From Carnegiea gigantea (taxonomy: Eukaryota; Streptophyta; Magnoliopsida; Caryophyllales; Cactaceae), in assembly GCA_029747015.1 (NCBI GenBank), contig JAKOGI010001201.1:222818-286817 (forward strand): a stretch of 64,000 bases of DNA. The letters run 5' to 3'. Position 1 is the first letter of the stretch. The number at the start of each line of letters is the position of its first letter. Under the pieces are notes generated by a model. The model was not told the DNA's origin. It worked only from the letters and a program-made list of their open reading frames with translations, and did no database searches. The translations under genes and the position numbers were made by a program. Positions 33,360-44,047 of the stretch are shown here, in pieces.

Positions 33360-33625
33360 TGTTAGAGCATAAATTCGTTCCTAGGTCTTCAATTATCTGC
33401 TTAAGAGGTGGTTTGAATATGGTATCAGAGTCTTTCTGACTAAAAGCTCTCGAATTTGAAAATCTGTAGCCCCTATATTGAATTATTACGCAAGATTGGA
33501 GGAGTCTTTGTAGCATTCATGCTTCAAGCCCAAAGGGCATTCATGTGAGGGGCGTGTTAATGAGTAAACCTATTCTTGTACCTTCAACTATCAGCTTAAA
33601 CTTCTAATTAACTTAGCCTTGAACA
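33360..33625 (+). mobile_element. TRIM (terminal-repeat retrotransposon in miniature)
   Basis: A 266-bp element with short direct terminal repeats: 33360-33419 (TGTTAGAG...TTGAATA) and 33555-33625 (TGTTAATG...TTGAACA). They share blocks such as cttcaa(t/c)tatc(t/a)gcttaa. The primer site tggtatcagagt (33420-33431) follows the first repeat at once, and the purine tract gtgaggggcg precedes the second. Perfect 5-bp target duplication CATTC (33355-33359 and 33626-33630). No coding capacity; mobilised in trans by an autonomous LTR element. Confidence 0.87.
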
Positions 33626-34300
33626 CATTCATTAGCTTATGTTAGTAGAATTTTCATGAGACTGTGAATGATTCTTCTAAATGGCTTTTTTTTTTTTTTT
33701 GTAGGCATGCCATTGTACTTTTTAAATCTTGCTTTTACTTAAAAATTTATTCTTAATTTTCTAAAATATTTTTTTTTTGTTTAACATACACTTTGTAGTG
33801 AATCTCTTTTGAATGGTAGAATTACACACAAACAACTAAGGGGAATAAGATTCGAATCTCTTTTATGGAACCTAAGTACTCAACCAGTAAGGTAACCCAC
33901 AAGGGAGTATATTAGACCTCTTTTTGAATCCCTTAAACCCAATTCATAACAATTCACACATAAGACTCGTGTGTCAATTTTTGAAGTTCTTTTGAATTTA
34001 ACACTTATGTATTTAGATTAATCAATACCTGAATAATTGTAATTTCTAAATGTTAGTGTTACGAGAAAAACCAATTAGATTTAAACTAACAAATTTATTT
34101 TATTTTGTTGTACATTTTCCTGTCCTTTCTTTGTCATCTTTACATTGGATAAATACACTCTTACTAAAATAAACATAATTTATTTCTAAAATTTAAAACC
34201 TCCATATTTTTTCATTTTTGTTTGTTAAGTAGTCGACATTCTTACTCTCTACGCAAAAGCATTAGGCCAGAACGTAAACTTTGACAAATTATAGGTCTCG
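33626..34300. other. AT-rich spacer
   Basis: No gene. Homopolymer T and A runs (33687-33701) and a tRNA-like patch on the minus strand near 33830-33910 are the only structure. Confidence 0.45.
33830..33910 (-). repeat. Possible tRNA-derived SINE fragment
   Basis: On the minus strand 'ttaccttactggttgag' resembles a tRNA A box with its D-loop (33878-33894), and about 36 bases later 'agattcgaatctt' resembles a B box. The spacing fits a tRNA head. No acceptor stem pairs convincingly, so a SINE remnant is more likely than a tRNA gene. Confidence 0.32.
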
Positions 34301-34919
34301 TTTAGCAGGGATACTTATATGGAGAGGCAACTGGGGTTAGCGAATTTCTAGTCATGCAGTGAGTGTAGAAACATGTAAAATGTTTGGGGGCTCTAATAAT
34401 CATTGGCCGATCAAAGAAGGAGTGATTTAAAAAAAGCTAGGACCCAAGGTGGGCCACATAAATATGCTTGTGGGCCTAAGCTACTACAATCATCACCGAC
34501 CACTCTTGGACCCTGAAGGCCATTCCTAGGCCTAGTACGGGAAGCCGCCCATCAGGGAAATATCCCATATGAAGTTAAGATTTTTGCCTTGGCAACAAGG
34601 GCTATAAATATCCACCTACTTCCTTTGGGAAGGGAGACTAGTCATAGGAATCATTCACTATGCATAATCAATACAAAAAAGGCACTCCGCATAGTCCCTA
34701 AAAAGACTCACCCTTTATTAGCACTTTCTCCACATTGTCTCTTCTTGGGGCCCCACACTGACTTGACCATCGTAGAGGCATTCCCCGAATCCCAATGCGG
34801 GGCTGCCCCTTTTGCGGGTTCAATGCTCATGGATGGATCATCAAACGTACAACCCTTGCCATCACATAAGCCACTCTCATCCCACGTTATCTTTGGAGAA
34901 ACCAAAAGGTCCCGAAACA
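34301..34919 (+). repeat. 5' LTR of TAT element (left end undefined)
   Basis: Ends ...cccgaaaca at 34919, five bases before the primer site. A TATA box (tataaata) is at 34603-34610. Without a second LTR the start cannot be set; the coordinate is a guess. The 125-codon frame at 34589-34966 lies in this LTR and is not treated as a gene. Confidence 0.5.
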
Positions 34920-34923
34920 GATT

Positions 34924-34938
34924 TGGTGCTGCCTGTGG
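34924..34938 (+). other. Primer binding site of TAT element
   Basis: tggtgctgcctgtgg follows 'att' after the LTR end. It is close to the tggcgccgtctgtgg-type site of TAT elements, which do not use initiator Met tRNA. Confidence 0.6.
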
Positions 34939-35006
34939 TGAAAAGAGCGATGAATGGTGGTTGTAAGTGACCCCGCACGAGCACGTTCACGAGGGACAAG
35001 GCCCCA

Positions 35007-36730
35007 ATGACTGACGCTTCAGCAGCCCCTGAAGTGCAAGATGCCTCAGATAGCTCATGGACAAATCCTCGCTCAGTTGGGCAACGACCACCCGAGCCGG
35101 AAGCTTACGTTACAGTGGACGCATTGGAGAACCTCATGACTACAATGACCGACACCATTGCACAGCGAGGGACTGAACAAGCAAAGAAGACCACGAAATC
35201 CATAAAGCCGCTATCTACCTTCGACTACATGCCTATCGCGAGATGCGAGCCATCCCACAGGCACGCTCCCACTAAGTCACTACCTTGAAGTGATGAAGTA
35301 AGAGAGATCATTCGACCTGAGAGGAATAGACGGTCCTACAAGAGGAACCACGACCGCCTGACAGGGGAGATGTCCGAAATGTCATCCTGGCTTGACAGGC
35401 CCGCCAGACTGCCCAAAGCAGGCTCACAAACTCCATGATCACGTCCACATCAAACGCAACTTATTCCCAGTGCACGGCCTGGTTCGAGCAGTAGGAGCAG
35501 ACCTTAAGGCCTCAGGAAGGAGCCTCTCGAAGGAGGCACACTTCCGAGCACCCTTCAGCTCAGTAGCGCATGCGTAGTGTGCCCGCACGAGGTGTGTGTA
35601 ACCATAGCCCTTGCCAGCCCGGGCACTCCCAGCACAGTCCGTCGTGGACCGGCCTCGCAGGGGCCCATCGGTGGTTGAGGTTGGACAGCAATTGGAGACT
35701 CCCATCAAGGTGTCAAGGACGGCCACTCGGACGAGGCCAATCCCCTTCTCTATGCCCTTCAATGTAGAGATAATCAATGCTTTGAGATTTGGGAAAGTCA
35801 AGATGCCTACCATGGAATTGTACGATGGGACCACGGACCCAGAAGAACACCTTGCGGTGTACAAGGCTTAAATGTACCTCCAATATGTGGACGATGCTGC
35901 CTACTACCAATACTTCCCGGCCACCTTGAAAGGGGTGGCACAATCCTGGTTTAACAGCTTGACTCTAAGGAGTGTCTCCTATTTTTAGGACTTGGTAGAC
36001 CAGTTCGTCAGCTAATTCATCACTAGTTGCAAGGAGAGGCGGACTAGATTCATTTGTCGAAGATCAAGCAAGGGCCGCAGGAGTCCCTGGCGGAGCTTGT
36101 AAAAACTGTTCTACCAGGAGGTCGTCCTAATTCCTAACTTGGAACATAGAAGTGTTCACCTCCTTTCTAAACAAACTGAAGAATAGAAGGTTCAAATTCT
36201 CCCTAGTAAAGCAGAAGGAAACTTCCTTGGCTGAGGCTCTAAGGAAGGCCATGGACTTCATCCGAGCAACTAAAACCTGTGCCGAAAACATAGACACCTC
36301 AAAGAAGGCTAAAACTCATGGAGATAGAAACGCCAGACGAGGAGACAGAAGGTTAAGAATTGACGTCCGGAACTCCCACTTCACTTCAGACCTAAGGAGC
36401 ATACTGATGGAAGTGAAAGGACATTCTATGTTATAGAAACCGCAGTCCATGACCACTACGTCGAAGCCGTACAATGCATGGAAATATTATGAGCTTTATA
36501 AGCAAAACACTTATACTACGGCTGAGTGCAGGGAATTAAAGAAGGCCTTTCACGAGCTCATCAACAAAGGGTACATAAATCATTTCTTGAAGAGAAGCCC
36601 TCGGTCCCTTCGTAAAGACTGCGACTTAGCGCGCAAGGAGCCTCCAGAGGAAGAGTTCTCCACTGAGATAGTGGCTACTATCACTGTCGGATATGCGGAG
36701 GGCATTACCCGTGCAGCTCGGAAGGCCTAG
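35007..36730 (+). pseudogene. TAT gag, broken
   Basis: Opens at ATG 35007 (MTDASAAPEVQDASD...) and breaks within 100 codons. The capsid region is legible as MPTMELYDGTTDPEEHLAVYKA (frame 35611-35871) and, after a TAA, YFPATLKGVAQSWFNSL and DLVDQFVS. Later frames give FTSFLNKLKNRRFKFSLVKQKETSLAEALRKA (36152-36436) and TTAECRELKKAFHELINKGYINHFLKR (36449-36730). A clear zinc knuckle is not visible. At least four stops or shifts. Confidence 0.8.
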
Positions 36731-37160
36731 ATGTGAAGGGCGCAGCAAGTACTAACGGCAGAGCAGGAGAACCGCATTACCATTCCCGTCATAACATTCG
36801 ATGGTTGTGAAGGCCTGTATTTTAGTTCACCGCATAATGACCCTTTGGTGATCGAACTAAATGTGGTGAACACACTGGTACCTCAAATTCTAACCAACAC
36901 CGGGAGCTTTATCAACGTTATCACTTGTGACTGTTTGAAAAGATTTAAGCATCCGAGAAGGGAAATTATTCACCTTATACATCCCATTCTAGGCTTTGGA
37001 GGACAAGAGGTAAACCCTATAGGAGTGATTCGGCTCCCACTGCAGTTTAGGGACAAGTCCAAGGCATGAAATCTAGAGGTTGATTTCTTAGCAGTAAATG
37101 TCCCCACTGCCTAAAATGTCATCCTAGGATGGCCGACCTTGCACAAGGTAAAAGCCATCA
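36731..37160 (+). pseudogene. TAT protease, catalytic Asp changed
   Basis: Frame 36845-37069 contains ILTNTGSFINVIT where the family has a DTGS active site, so the catalytic aspartate appears as asparagine (GAC/GAT to AAC). HPILGFGGQEVNPIGVIRLPLQF and, past a stop, NVILGWPTLHKV complete the domain. The enzyme would be dead even without the stops. Confidence 0.8.
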
Positions 37161-38150
37161 TTGTGTCATACTTACTGTAGCTTCAGTATGAAGCAGATGA
37201 TGGTAGTGTTGGGAAACTCCAGGGAGATCAGGGAGTACAACCTTGTCAGCATCCTACCTTTGGTGGAACAATCGGGCTATCATGAACTTACCAATCAAAA
37301 ACCCTCAGCCAAGAAACCTCGGTTTACGACTCTTCCCCCAGTTGAGACCATGACAATCTACACCCTCACTTCGGTCGATCCTAGACATTCGCGCCCTAAA
37401 CCAGCTAATAACCTAGAGGTCATCCCCCTTGACGAAGGGCAAGCAGTCCCCACGATGTAGGCAGGTCGAGAGATGGACAGCAACACTAGACACGCCTTAA
37501 TCGACCTCCTGCGGGAATGCCAGGATATTTTCGCTTTTTACCCTGAGGAGATGACGGACATCATCCCTACCGTGATGGAGCACCGGCTGAATGTGGATCC
37601 TACCCATAAGCCAGTGGTCCAGAAGAAAAGACATATGGGGCCTGAGCGAGTCGCGGTGGCAATAGCGGAGGTACAGAAGTTACTAGAGGTAGGGTTCATG
37701 AAGGAATGCCAATACCCAAAATGGATTTCCAATGTGAGACTCGTCAAGAAACCCAACGGGATATGGCAGATGTGTATTGATTTCAACGATTTGAATAAGG
37801 CATACCCAAAGGACAGTAAACCTTTGCCGAGGATTGACAAGCTAGTGGACACCACGGCAAGGCAGACCATGCTAAGCTTTATGGATGCATTCTCAGCGTA
37901 TCACCAGATTCCTCTGTTCCTTGAAGACCAGAAGAAGATAGGCTTTGTAACCAATCGGGGGTTGCATTGTTATAAGGTGATTCCCTTCGAGCTAAAGAAT
38001 GCCGGGGCTACCTACCAACACTTGGTAAACAAGATTTTCGAACCTCTCCTTGGAAAAACTATGGAGGTATATGTGGATGACATGATTGTCAAAAGTACGC
38101 AAAAAGCAGATCGCGATAGGGATTTATGGGGCATGTTCAAAATTCTTTGA
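37161..38150 (+). pseudogene. TAT reverse transcriptase
   Basis: The 225-codon frame 37473-38150 holds nearly the whole catalytic part: FAFYPEEMTDI, EVGFMKECQYPKWISNV, KKPNGIWQMCIDFNDLNKA, FMDAFSAYHQI, PFELKNAGATYQ and the active site YVDDMIVKS (about 38072-38098), the wording typical of TAT. Frame 37161-37460 is the protease-RT linker. The frame closes early at the thumb through a stop at 38148-38150. Confidence 0.88.
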
Positions 38151-38880
38151 GGATACAGTATGAAACTCAACCCTAAACAAATGTGTCTTTGGGTTCCGGT
38201 CTGCAAAATTCTTGGGTTTGATGATTAGTAGCGGAGGAATAAAGGCGAACTCTAACAAAGTAAAAGCAGCCCTAGATATAAAGCCCCCTCGGAATATCAA
38301 GGAAGTGCAGTGGTTGACTGGATGCATAGCAGCCTTGGGCTGCTTTATGTCGAAATCGGCCGACAAATGTCAGCCCTTCTTTTATATGTCCTTCGGAAAT
38401 GCCATACTTTGTGTGGGATACGGAAGCGAATGAGGCTCTCCAGTCACTAAAGGCATATCTTTCTCACCTGCCTAAGATAGCCAACCCAGTACAAGGAGAG
38501 ACAAGCCTCCTATATCTGGTCATCTCAGAACAGGCGATAAGTGCGGTCCTAGTGGTGGAAAGAGCTAAGGAGAAAATTCCGGTGTACTACATAAGCCATG
38601 CCTTAGCCGGAGCTGAATTTTACTACCCCCTGATCAAGAAGTTTGCTTACACGTTAGTGTTGGCAAGCCGAAAGCTTCGCCCCTACTTTGAGGCTCATGG
38701 GGTCGCCGTCCTCACCGATTAGCAATTGAACAATGTTCTGCAAAGGCTAGACACCTCGGGGAGACTCTTGAAGTGGGCGGTAGAGCTACTTAATATGAGC
38801 TCACCTTTGATGCGCTGTGGGCGATCAAGCTCCAGGCCTTGGCCTACTTCTTGGCTGAAAATGCAAGCGCCCCTCCAGAA
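38151..38880 (+). pseudogene. TAT RNase H (gypsy type), broken
   Basis: Frames 38212-38433 and 38399-38722 give GLMISSGGIKANSNKVKA, DIKPPRNIKEVQWLTGCIAAL, then WDTEANEALQSLKAYLSHLP and LYLVISEQAISAVLV, and AEFYYPLIKKFAYTLVLASRKLRPYFEAH. The first acidic catalytic position reads as in TAT elements, where this RNase H is partly degenerate and backed by a second one. A TAG at 38720-38722 follows VLTD. Confidence 0.8.
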
Positions 38881-39480
38881 GCAACCCTAACCCTCGCCTC
38901 TTGGAACTTATGTGTGGATGACTCCTCCACTAAAGATAAGAGTGGGGTCGACCTAATTATTGAGACTCCTCAAGGTTAGCGACGCAAACACGCCTTAAAG
39001 TTCATGTTTAAAGCTTCTAACAATGAGACTGAATATGAGGCCTTGATATCGGGAATAGATTTATGCTATATAGTTGGGGAAGATTCAGTCAAGGCCTATT
39101 CGAACTCACAACTAGTAGTCAGTCAACTCAACGAAGATTAAGAGGTCAAAAACAACACTGTGGCGGCTTATGTCCGCCGAGTGTGTGAAGCCACTGGTCT
39201 ATTGAAGTACTTCTTAATAATGCATATACCATGGTCTGGAAACCGCCAGGCAGATGCTTTATCTAAGCTGGCCAACTCCTCAAAGGACGGGAAGCTGAAG
39301 TAAATTCGATGCGAAACTCTGTCAAAAAGAAGCATTGAACCACGGAAAATCCTTTGGTGGGACAGGAGTTCCACTTGGATGGATCCCGTTATGATATACT
39401 TGGCAGATGGTATGCTGCCACTAGACACCAAGGAGGCGTATTCAGTGAAGAAGTGGGCAAGCTCGTTCATCTTATTTGAT
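38881..39480 (+). pseudogene. TAT second (archaeal-type) RNase H, broken
   Basis: The reading WNLCVDDSSTKDKSGVDLII (38898-38960) matches the start of the archaeal-type RNase H that TAT and Athila-related elements acquired in addition to their own; the usual Asp-Gly is Asp-Asp. ASNNETEYEALISGIDL supplies the conserved Glu motif, and NSQLVVSQLNED and NRQADALSKLA complete it. Stops at about 38977, 39139 and 39301 break the frame. Part of this region recurs at 42283-42600. Confidence 0.8.
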
Positions 39481-40653
39481 AGGATCCTACACAAACACTC
39501 CTAAACCCACCCACTATTGCATTGTGTGACCCCGGAGATGGGACAAAAGGTCCTCGAGGAACTCCATGAGAGAGTGTGTAACTCACATGTTGGCGGGCGT
39601 GCTCTCACGGTTGCTGCTATACGAACTAGCTACTATTAGCCCTCTTTACGCGAAGATGCTATGAGCTAAGTGCGCAAGTGCAATAAGTGCAAAAAGTTCA
39701 CTCCCGGTACAGCGGAAACCCACCACCCGTTAATGCCAATAGTTAGTCCCCTACCATTCACTACTTGGGGAATAGACATACTAGGGCCTTTTCCTAAGGC
39801 CACAGGCCAGCGTAAATATTTGTTCGTTGTTGTGGATTATTTCATAAATGGATAGAGGCAGAGGTCGTTGCCTCCATCAGTGTTGCTGAAGTGAGAATGT
39901 TTACTTGGAAAAACATTATCACCTAGTTCGGAGTCGCCCGGACATTGATCTTTGACAATGGTTGGCAATTTCATACAAGTAAGCTCACTGACTACCTTAG
40001 CACCTTGGATTCTAAGCAAGATTCACTGCGATGGCTCATCCGTAGACCAACGGTCAAGCTGACGCCGCGAACAAGGTTATCCTCCATGGCTTGCAGAAAA
40101 AATTGGACGACGCAAAGGCCAAGTGGGTAGATGAACAATACGGAGTTTTATGGTCTATCTGCACCACCAAAAAGACGGCTACGAGGGAAATATTCTGACT
40201 TATGGATCTGAAGCTATTCTCCCTATCGAGGTAGCACTCCACACACATCATCTCAACATTTTCCAAGAAGCACTCATCAGTGTAGCTCTTCAAGAAGCCC
40301 TCGATTTACTTCCCTCTGTTCAAAGCGATGCTCTCCTCTAAGAGACACTTTATAAGCATTGAGTAACATAGCTCCACGATCAGACAGTAAACTTATTTCC
40401 CATCAGCATGGGCAACCTGGTGCTTTGGAGAACTGAGGCCATGGCTCGATCGGACGAACACGGTAAGCCCACGGCCAATTAGGAAGGCCCCTATAAGGTC
40501 ACAGAGCATGTAAGGCCTGACACGTATCGGCTCACAACCCCACAAGGAACCCTCATCCCAGGGATGTGGCATAGTAGTAATCTGCACAAGTACCATCATT
40601 AGCAGCTTGTATCTTTTATACGATTGACACAATGTATCTCCAACATTTAGCAA
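39481..40653 (+). pseudogene. TAT integrase, broken
   Basis: The zinc region reads ELHERVCNSHVGG ... CNKCKKFTP (frame 39670-39855). The first catalytic Asp is in WGIDILGPFPKA, the second in LIFDNGWQFHT. The C-terminal part (40400-40640) shows EGPYKVTEHVRPDTYRL and a WHSSNLHKYHH end. Stops at about 39637, 39855 and 39925 and frame changes throughout. Confidence 0.8.
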
Positions 40654-40710
40654 TAACTACACACATGGACATTTTCATCCAGGCCTCACCTTTTTCTTTC
40701 TCGCCCCTAC

Positions 40711-41280
40711 TATACCTTTAGCCCCCAAAGGGCTAAAGGTCTGATAGAAAGTGCCAAAGGCTGGTCGCCACACCTTTAGCCTCCAAGGGGCTAAGGGTCA
40801 CACAGCACAGCTTATGGCTGGTCGCTACACCTTTAGTCCCCAAGGGGCTAAGGGTCTCATAACATGGCTTAAGGGTCAGTCACTACATGTTTAGCCCCTA
40901 AGGGCCTGAAGGCTACAAAGCACAGCCTAGGGCTGATCGTTACACCTTTAGCCCCCAAGAGGCTAATGGTCTCATAGCACGGCCTAGGGCTAGTGGTACA
41001 CCTTTAGCCCTCAACGGGCTAAGGGTCTCATGGCACAGCCTGAGGGTCGGTCACTACATCTTTAGCCTCCCAAGGGACTAAGGGCTACAAATCACAGCCT
41101 AGGGCCAGTCGCTACACCGTTAGCTCCCAAGGGCCTAAGGGTCTCACAGTACAACCCAAGCCAGTCTCTACGACTCTAGTCCTCAAGGGGCTAAGGGTCT
41201 CATAGCAAAGCCCATGGCCGGTTGCTACACCTTTAGCCCCTAAGGGCCGAAGGCTTCTTAGTGCAACTCCTATTGTTCTC
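40711..41280 (+). repeat. Hairpin tandem array, ten 57-58-bp units
   Basis: The core tttagcccccaaggggctaa (variants in each unit) starts at about 40717, 40775, 40832, 40890, 40947, 41003, 41061, 41119, 41174 and 41232. The core is self-complementary (CCTTTAGCCC with GGGGCTAAGG), so each unit can form a hairpin. Between cores lies 'ggtctcatagcacagcctagggctggtcgctacac'-like sequence, quoted here only in shape. Tandem arrays between pol and the 3' LTR are known in TAT elements. Confidence 0.9.
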
Positions 41281-41499
41281 TTTACAAGGGACTTCTTGTC
41301 CTAAACTTGTCGTTTCACTTAAAGGTTAGAGATCCATAAGTCCCAATGCAAAATTGTATAAGGGTATGTAAAGTAAAATAACAACCCAGTGGAAACACAG
41401 AGGTACCCAAAGGAAAAAATTTGTCATTGATACTTTGTTTATAATATAACTTCTAGTGAATAAAGCGAAACATAAAGCAAAAGGGAAAGGAAGGAAATA
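41281..41499. other. Spacer between array and antisense ORF
   Basis: About 220 bases without repeat or coding pattern. Confidence 0.4.
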
Positions 41500-42280
41500 G
41501 TCACGACCTTAAGCATCAATGTCCTTATCATCACTGGCCACCTCGCCAAAGCCAACAAGGGGGGCGATGCTTCCACGGTTATCTGGGTCTTCGTCAGAGA
41601 CTTAGGATGAAAACACAACCTCCTCAGGGTCTTGCCCAGCTTGGATGGTACGGTGGCGGTCCTCGACATAGCGGACCCATGGCTCAAAGAAGCCTTCCCG
41701 CTAGAAGTCCGTGAGGGCCACCATTCCTAACAGTACGCGGAAGAACAAAGGCCGCTCTTCTTGACACTATTGAAACCCTAATTGCTCGGCTTTGGTCATG
41801 GCGTCCTGATAGACGATTTTTTTGCCCTCAGCTGAATGTGAGTATCTTCCACCTGGGCATGAAGGTCTTTTTTCTCCTTCAGCCATCCCCCCGTCCCTTT
41901 TCCTAGGTTTCCTTCTCTTTCTTTAACTTTTCCCAGTGGAGTTTATACTTGGCCGCTGAGTCTTCAGCTCAACACTGGCTCTAATAGATTTGTTGGATCT
42001 TCTCCTCTAGATCAGAAGTGGAAGGCGCAAACAACATCACCTTCAGGGGCTGGCAAAAGGCTTCAAAGATCATAAGCCAATAATAAGGGTATAACACATA
42101 AGAGAGAGGAAAGAAGAGACAATCAAAAGGTACAAACGCCTTTTTCCTCGACAACCGCAATATGGTTCTCGAATACCCTCGGCCAGCGGGGGGAAGCCAC
42201 AGGCGCTGGGTTCCAAGACTGGGCAAGCTTTTCCACTAAGTCCAATTTGGATAGGGGATCAACCTCCAGGAAGTTCACAA
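41500..42280 (-). pseudogene. Antisense ORF of TAT element, coiled-coil type, decayed
   Basis: On the strand opposite to pol, coding-like pieces line up over nearly 800 bases: LEVDPLSKLDLVEKLAQSWN and PRWPRVFENHIAVVEEKG (42123-42280), a helix-rich stretch with AKYKLHWEKLKKEKE, then KEKKDLHAQVEDTHIQLRAKK, AMTKAEQLGFQ, and an acidic tail with GFGEVASDDKDIDA. Several stops and one-base shifts separate them. A stretch at about 42045-42145 could be a short GT-AG intron. Antisense ORFs between pol and the 3' LTR have been reported for TAT elements; the function is unknown. Confidence 0.5.
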
Positions 42281-42282
42281 CA

Positions 42283-42630
42283 CTATGGTGGCTTATATTC
42301 ACGAGTGCATGAAGCCACTGGTCTATTGAAGTAATTTTCGATAATGCATATGCCATGGTCCAGAAATCACTAGGCAGATGCTTTATCTAAGTTGGCCAAC
42401 TCCTTAGAGGATGGGAAGCTGAAGCAAATCCGATGGGAAATTCTTTCAGAAAGAAGCATTGAACCTCGGGAAATCCTTTGGTTGGACAGGAGTTCCACTT
42501 GGATGGATCCAATTATGATATACTTGGCGGATGGTACGCGGCCACCAGACACCAAGTAAGTAGATCAAGTGAAGAAGTGAGCGGATGGTATGTTGCCACC
42601 AGAGGACAGAAAGCCGAAGCAAATCCTTTG
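42283..42630 (+). pseudogene. Second copy of TAT RNase H/integrase junction fragment
   Basis: About 290 bases repeat 39160-39440 with roughly 85-90% identity by eye, sharing for example 'gaagccactggtctattg', 'ggagttccacttggatgga' and 'atgatatacttggc'. After about 42580 shorter pieces of the same region recur out of order ('ggatggtatgttgccacc', 'gccgaagcaaatcc'). It directly follows the antisense ORF, where a 3' LTR would be expected. Confidence 0.8.
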
Positions 42631-44047
42631 GCTGCTATTCATGTTGTTTAATTGAATTAACCCAATGAAAATAAGTAGATGGAACAATCAAACAAGTCTT
42701 TTACCCTTGAAAGAGTGCTTGGATGGTCTTTGATAGTGGAATCAATCATTCTAGATACTTAAATAAGACCAAATAGGTCAGGGCTTGTTTAGACAAATTG
42801 CTTCATTAAGTAGTGAAATCACAACGTGAGTCTCCTTTATTCATTTTGTAGTTAGTTTAGTTGGAATTTCATAAGATTTTTAATTCGTCTACCATAAGTA
42901 CTGGAGATAGCTCTAGTACTTGAAAACACGACTACCTATATACGACATATACTTACCTATTACTAGTTATAAATATATTGTGCATTTACGGTCTTAATGT
43001 GACAAACCATGTTTCTATCCTGGGCATGCAAGGAAGGAGACCTTCTCAAAGAAGTTGCACAAGCCTTCCCCACTTATCTCATGTGGGTTTCTAGACTACT
43101 TAGTGCTCCCTCTTGATGATATACATGGGATTTTTTACTAAATTTCGGTGTGGGCGAATGGCACCAAAGGAAGACTGATGCATTGGAAAATTTTGTATCT
43201 ATGTGTATACTAGATGCTTTGGGGCTTGGCTTTTGTGATATGCATGTTTTCAATGGAGCCCTTAAAAGCTTGGGGAATAGCTAATCTCTTTAAGTAGATG
43301 TGTCATCAAGGGTAAATGTCATCTGAAATTTTACTTCTTGGAGCCCCACTTGCAACAAACTCCTAATTGCTCGTAGAGGAATATTTGGAGTTTAAAGGTC
43401 TTAGTTAAAGAATAACTTATATCGAGTGCAAAAGCCCTACTCAGAGGACCCTTTAGGTCATCTAACATATAAAATCCAAGGATAATATAGCAGCCTTCCC
43501 AGTAGATAGGTTGTGTTTAGGAAAGTTGTGGTTGGACTATGGTTATCCTGTAGTTGGGTTTTAGTTGTGCAAAGAAGTTGATTGAGTGTTTGCTAAATAC
43601 GTGATTTAATACTTTATTAGATATAATTAAACAACATTTCTATTTATCCTAATAATATTTATTTGTAAAGTGTGTAATAATATCAACATTTTTTTTTTTG
43701 AATTGGAAGCTTAGATGGGTAAAGTATTGCATCTAACAATCTTATATTAATGTTAAAATTCTTGTAAGCTAGGCTTTAGAAGACACAAAAAATTAATAAT
43801 GAAAAGAAGTGCAAATAAAATCATCTTTACATTATATAAAGCATTGAATTTAGGAATAATGTCGTCCCAACCTTCTCTACTATTGTAGGTATTTGAATGA
43901 TCTCCTAATACATTTTGCTTGATACATAAATTGCAAAACATTTCCACGATATATCTTAGCTAAGATGCTTTCATCTTATCAAATCTCCTAGATCACTTTT
44001 GTAACTCCTCTAAATAATTCAAGACAAAGAAGAGAATAAAACAAAGA
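42631..44047. other. Spacer between TAT and copia elements
   Basis: AT-rich sequence with no recognised domain. The 64-codon minus frame at 43753-43947 and others are chance-sized. A T run is at 43688-43699. Confidence 0.5.

Larger units (their letters stand above)
34301..42282 (+). mobile_element. TAT-lineage Ty3/gypsy element, 3' LTR not found
   Basis: Primer-site region, gag, protease, RT (YVDDMIVKS), RNase H, a second archaeal-type RNase H, integrase, a tandem-repeat array and an antisense ORF occur in the order characteristic of the TAT lineage. The right end of the 5' LTR is recognised at 34919, but its left end is not, and no copy of it is seen to the right, so the element is truncated or rearranged at the 3' side. 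The left limit given is approximate. Stops and frameshifts are frequent. Confidence 0.82.

Noticed and set aside
34589..34966. 125-codon open frame
   Set aside because: Starts just before the TATA box of the TAT LTR and runs through the primer site; position rules it out as a gene.
37538..37870. 110-codon minus-strand frame
   Set aside because: Antisense shadow of the TAT reverse transcriptase.
40711..41280. CRISPR-like array
   Set aside because: Regular repeat with palindromic core, but the linkers are themselves repeated, units are diverged, and the setting is a plant TAT retrotransposon.
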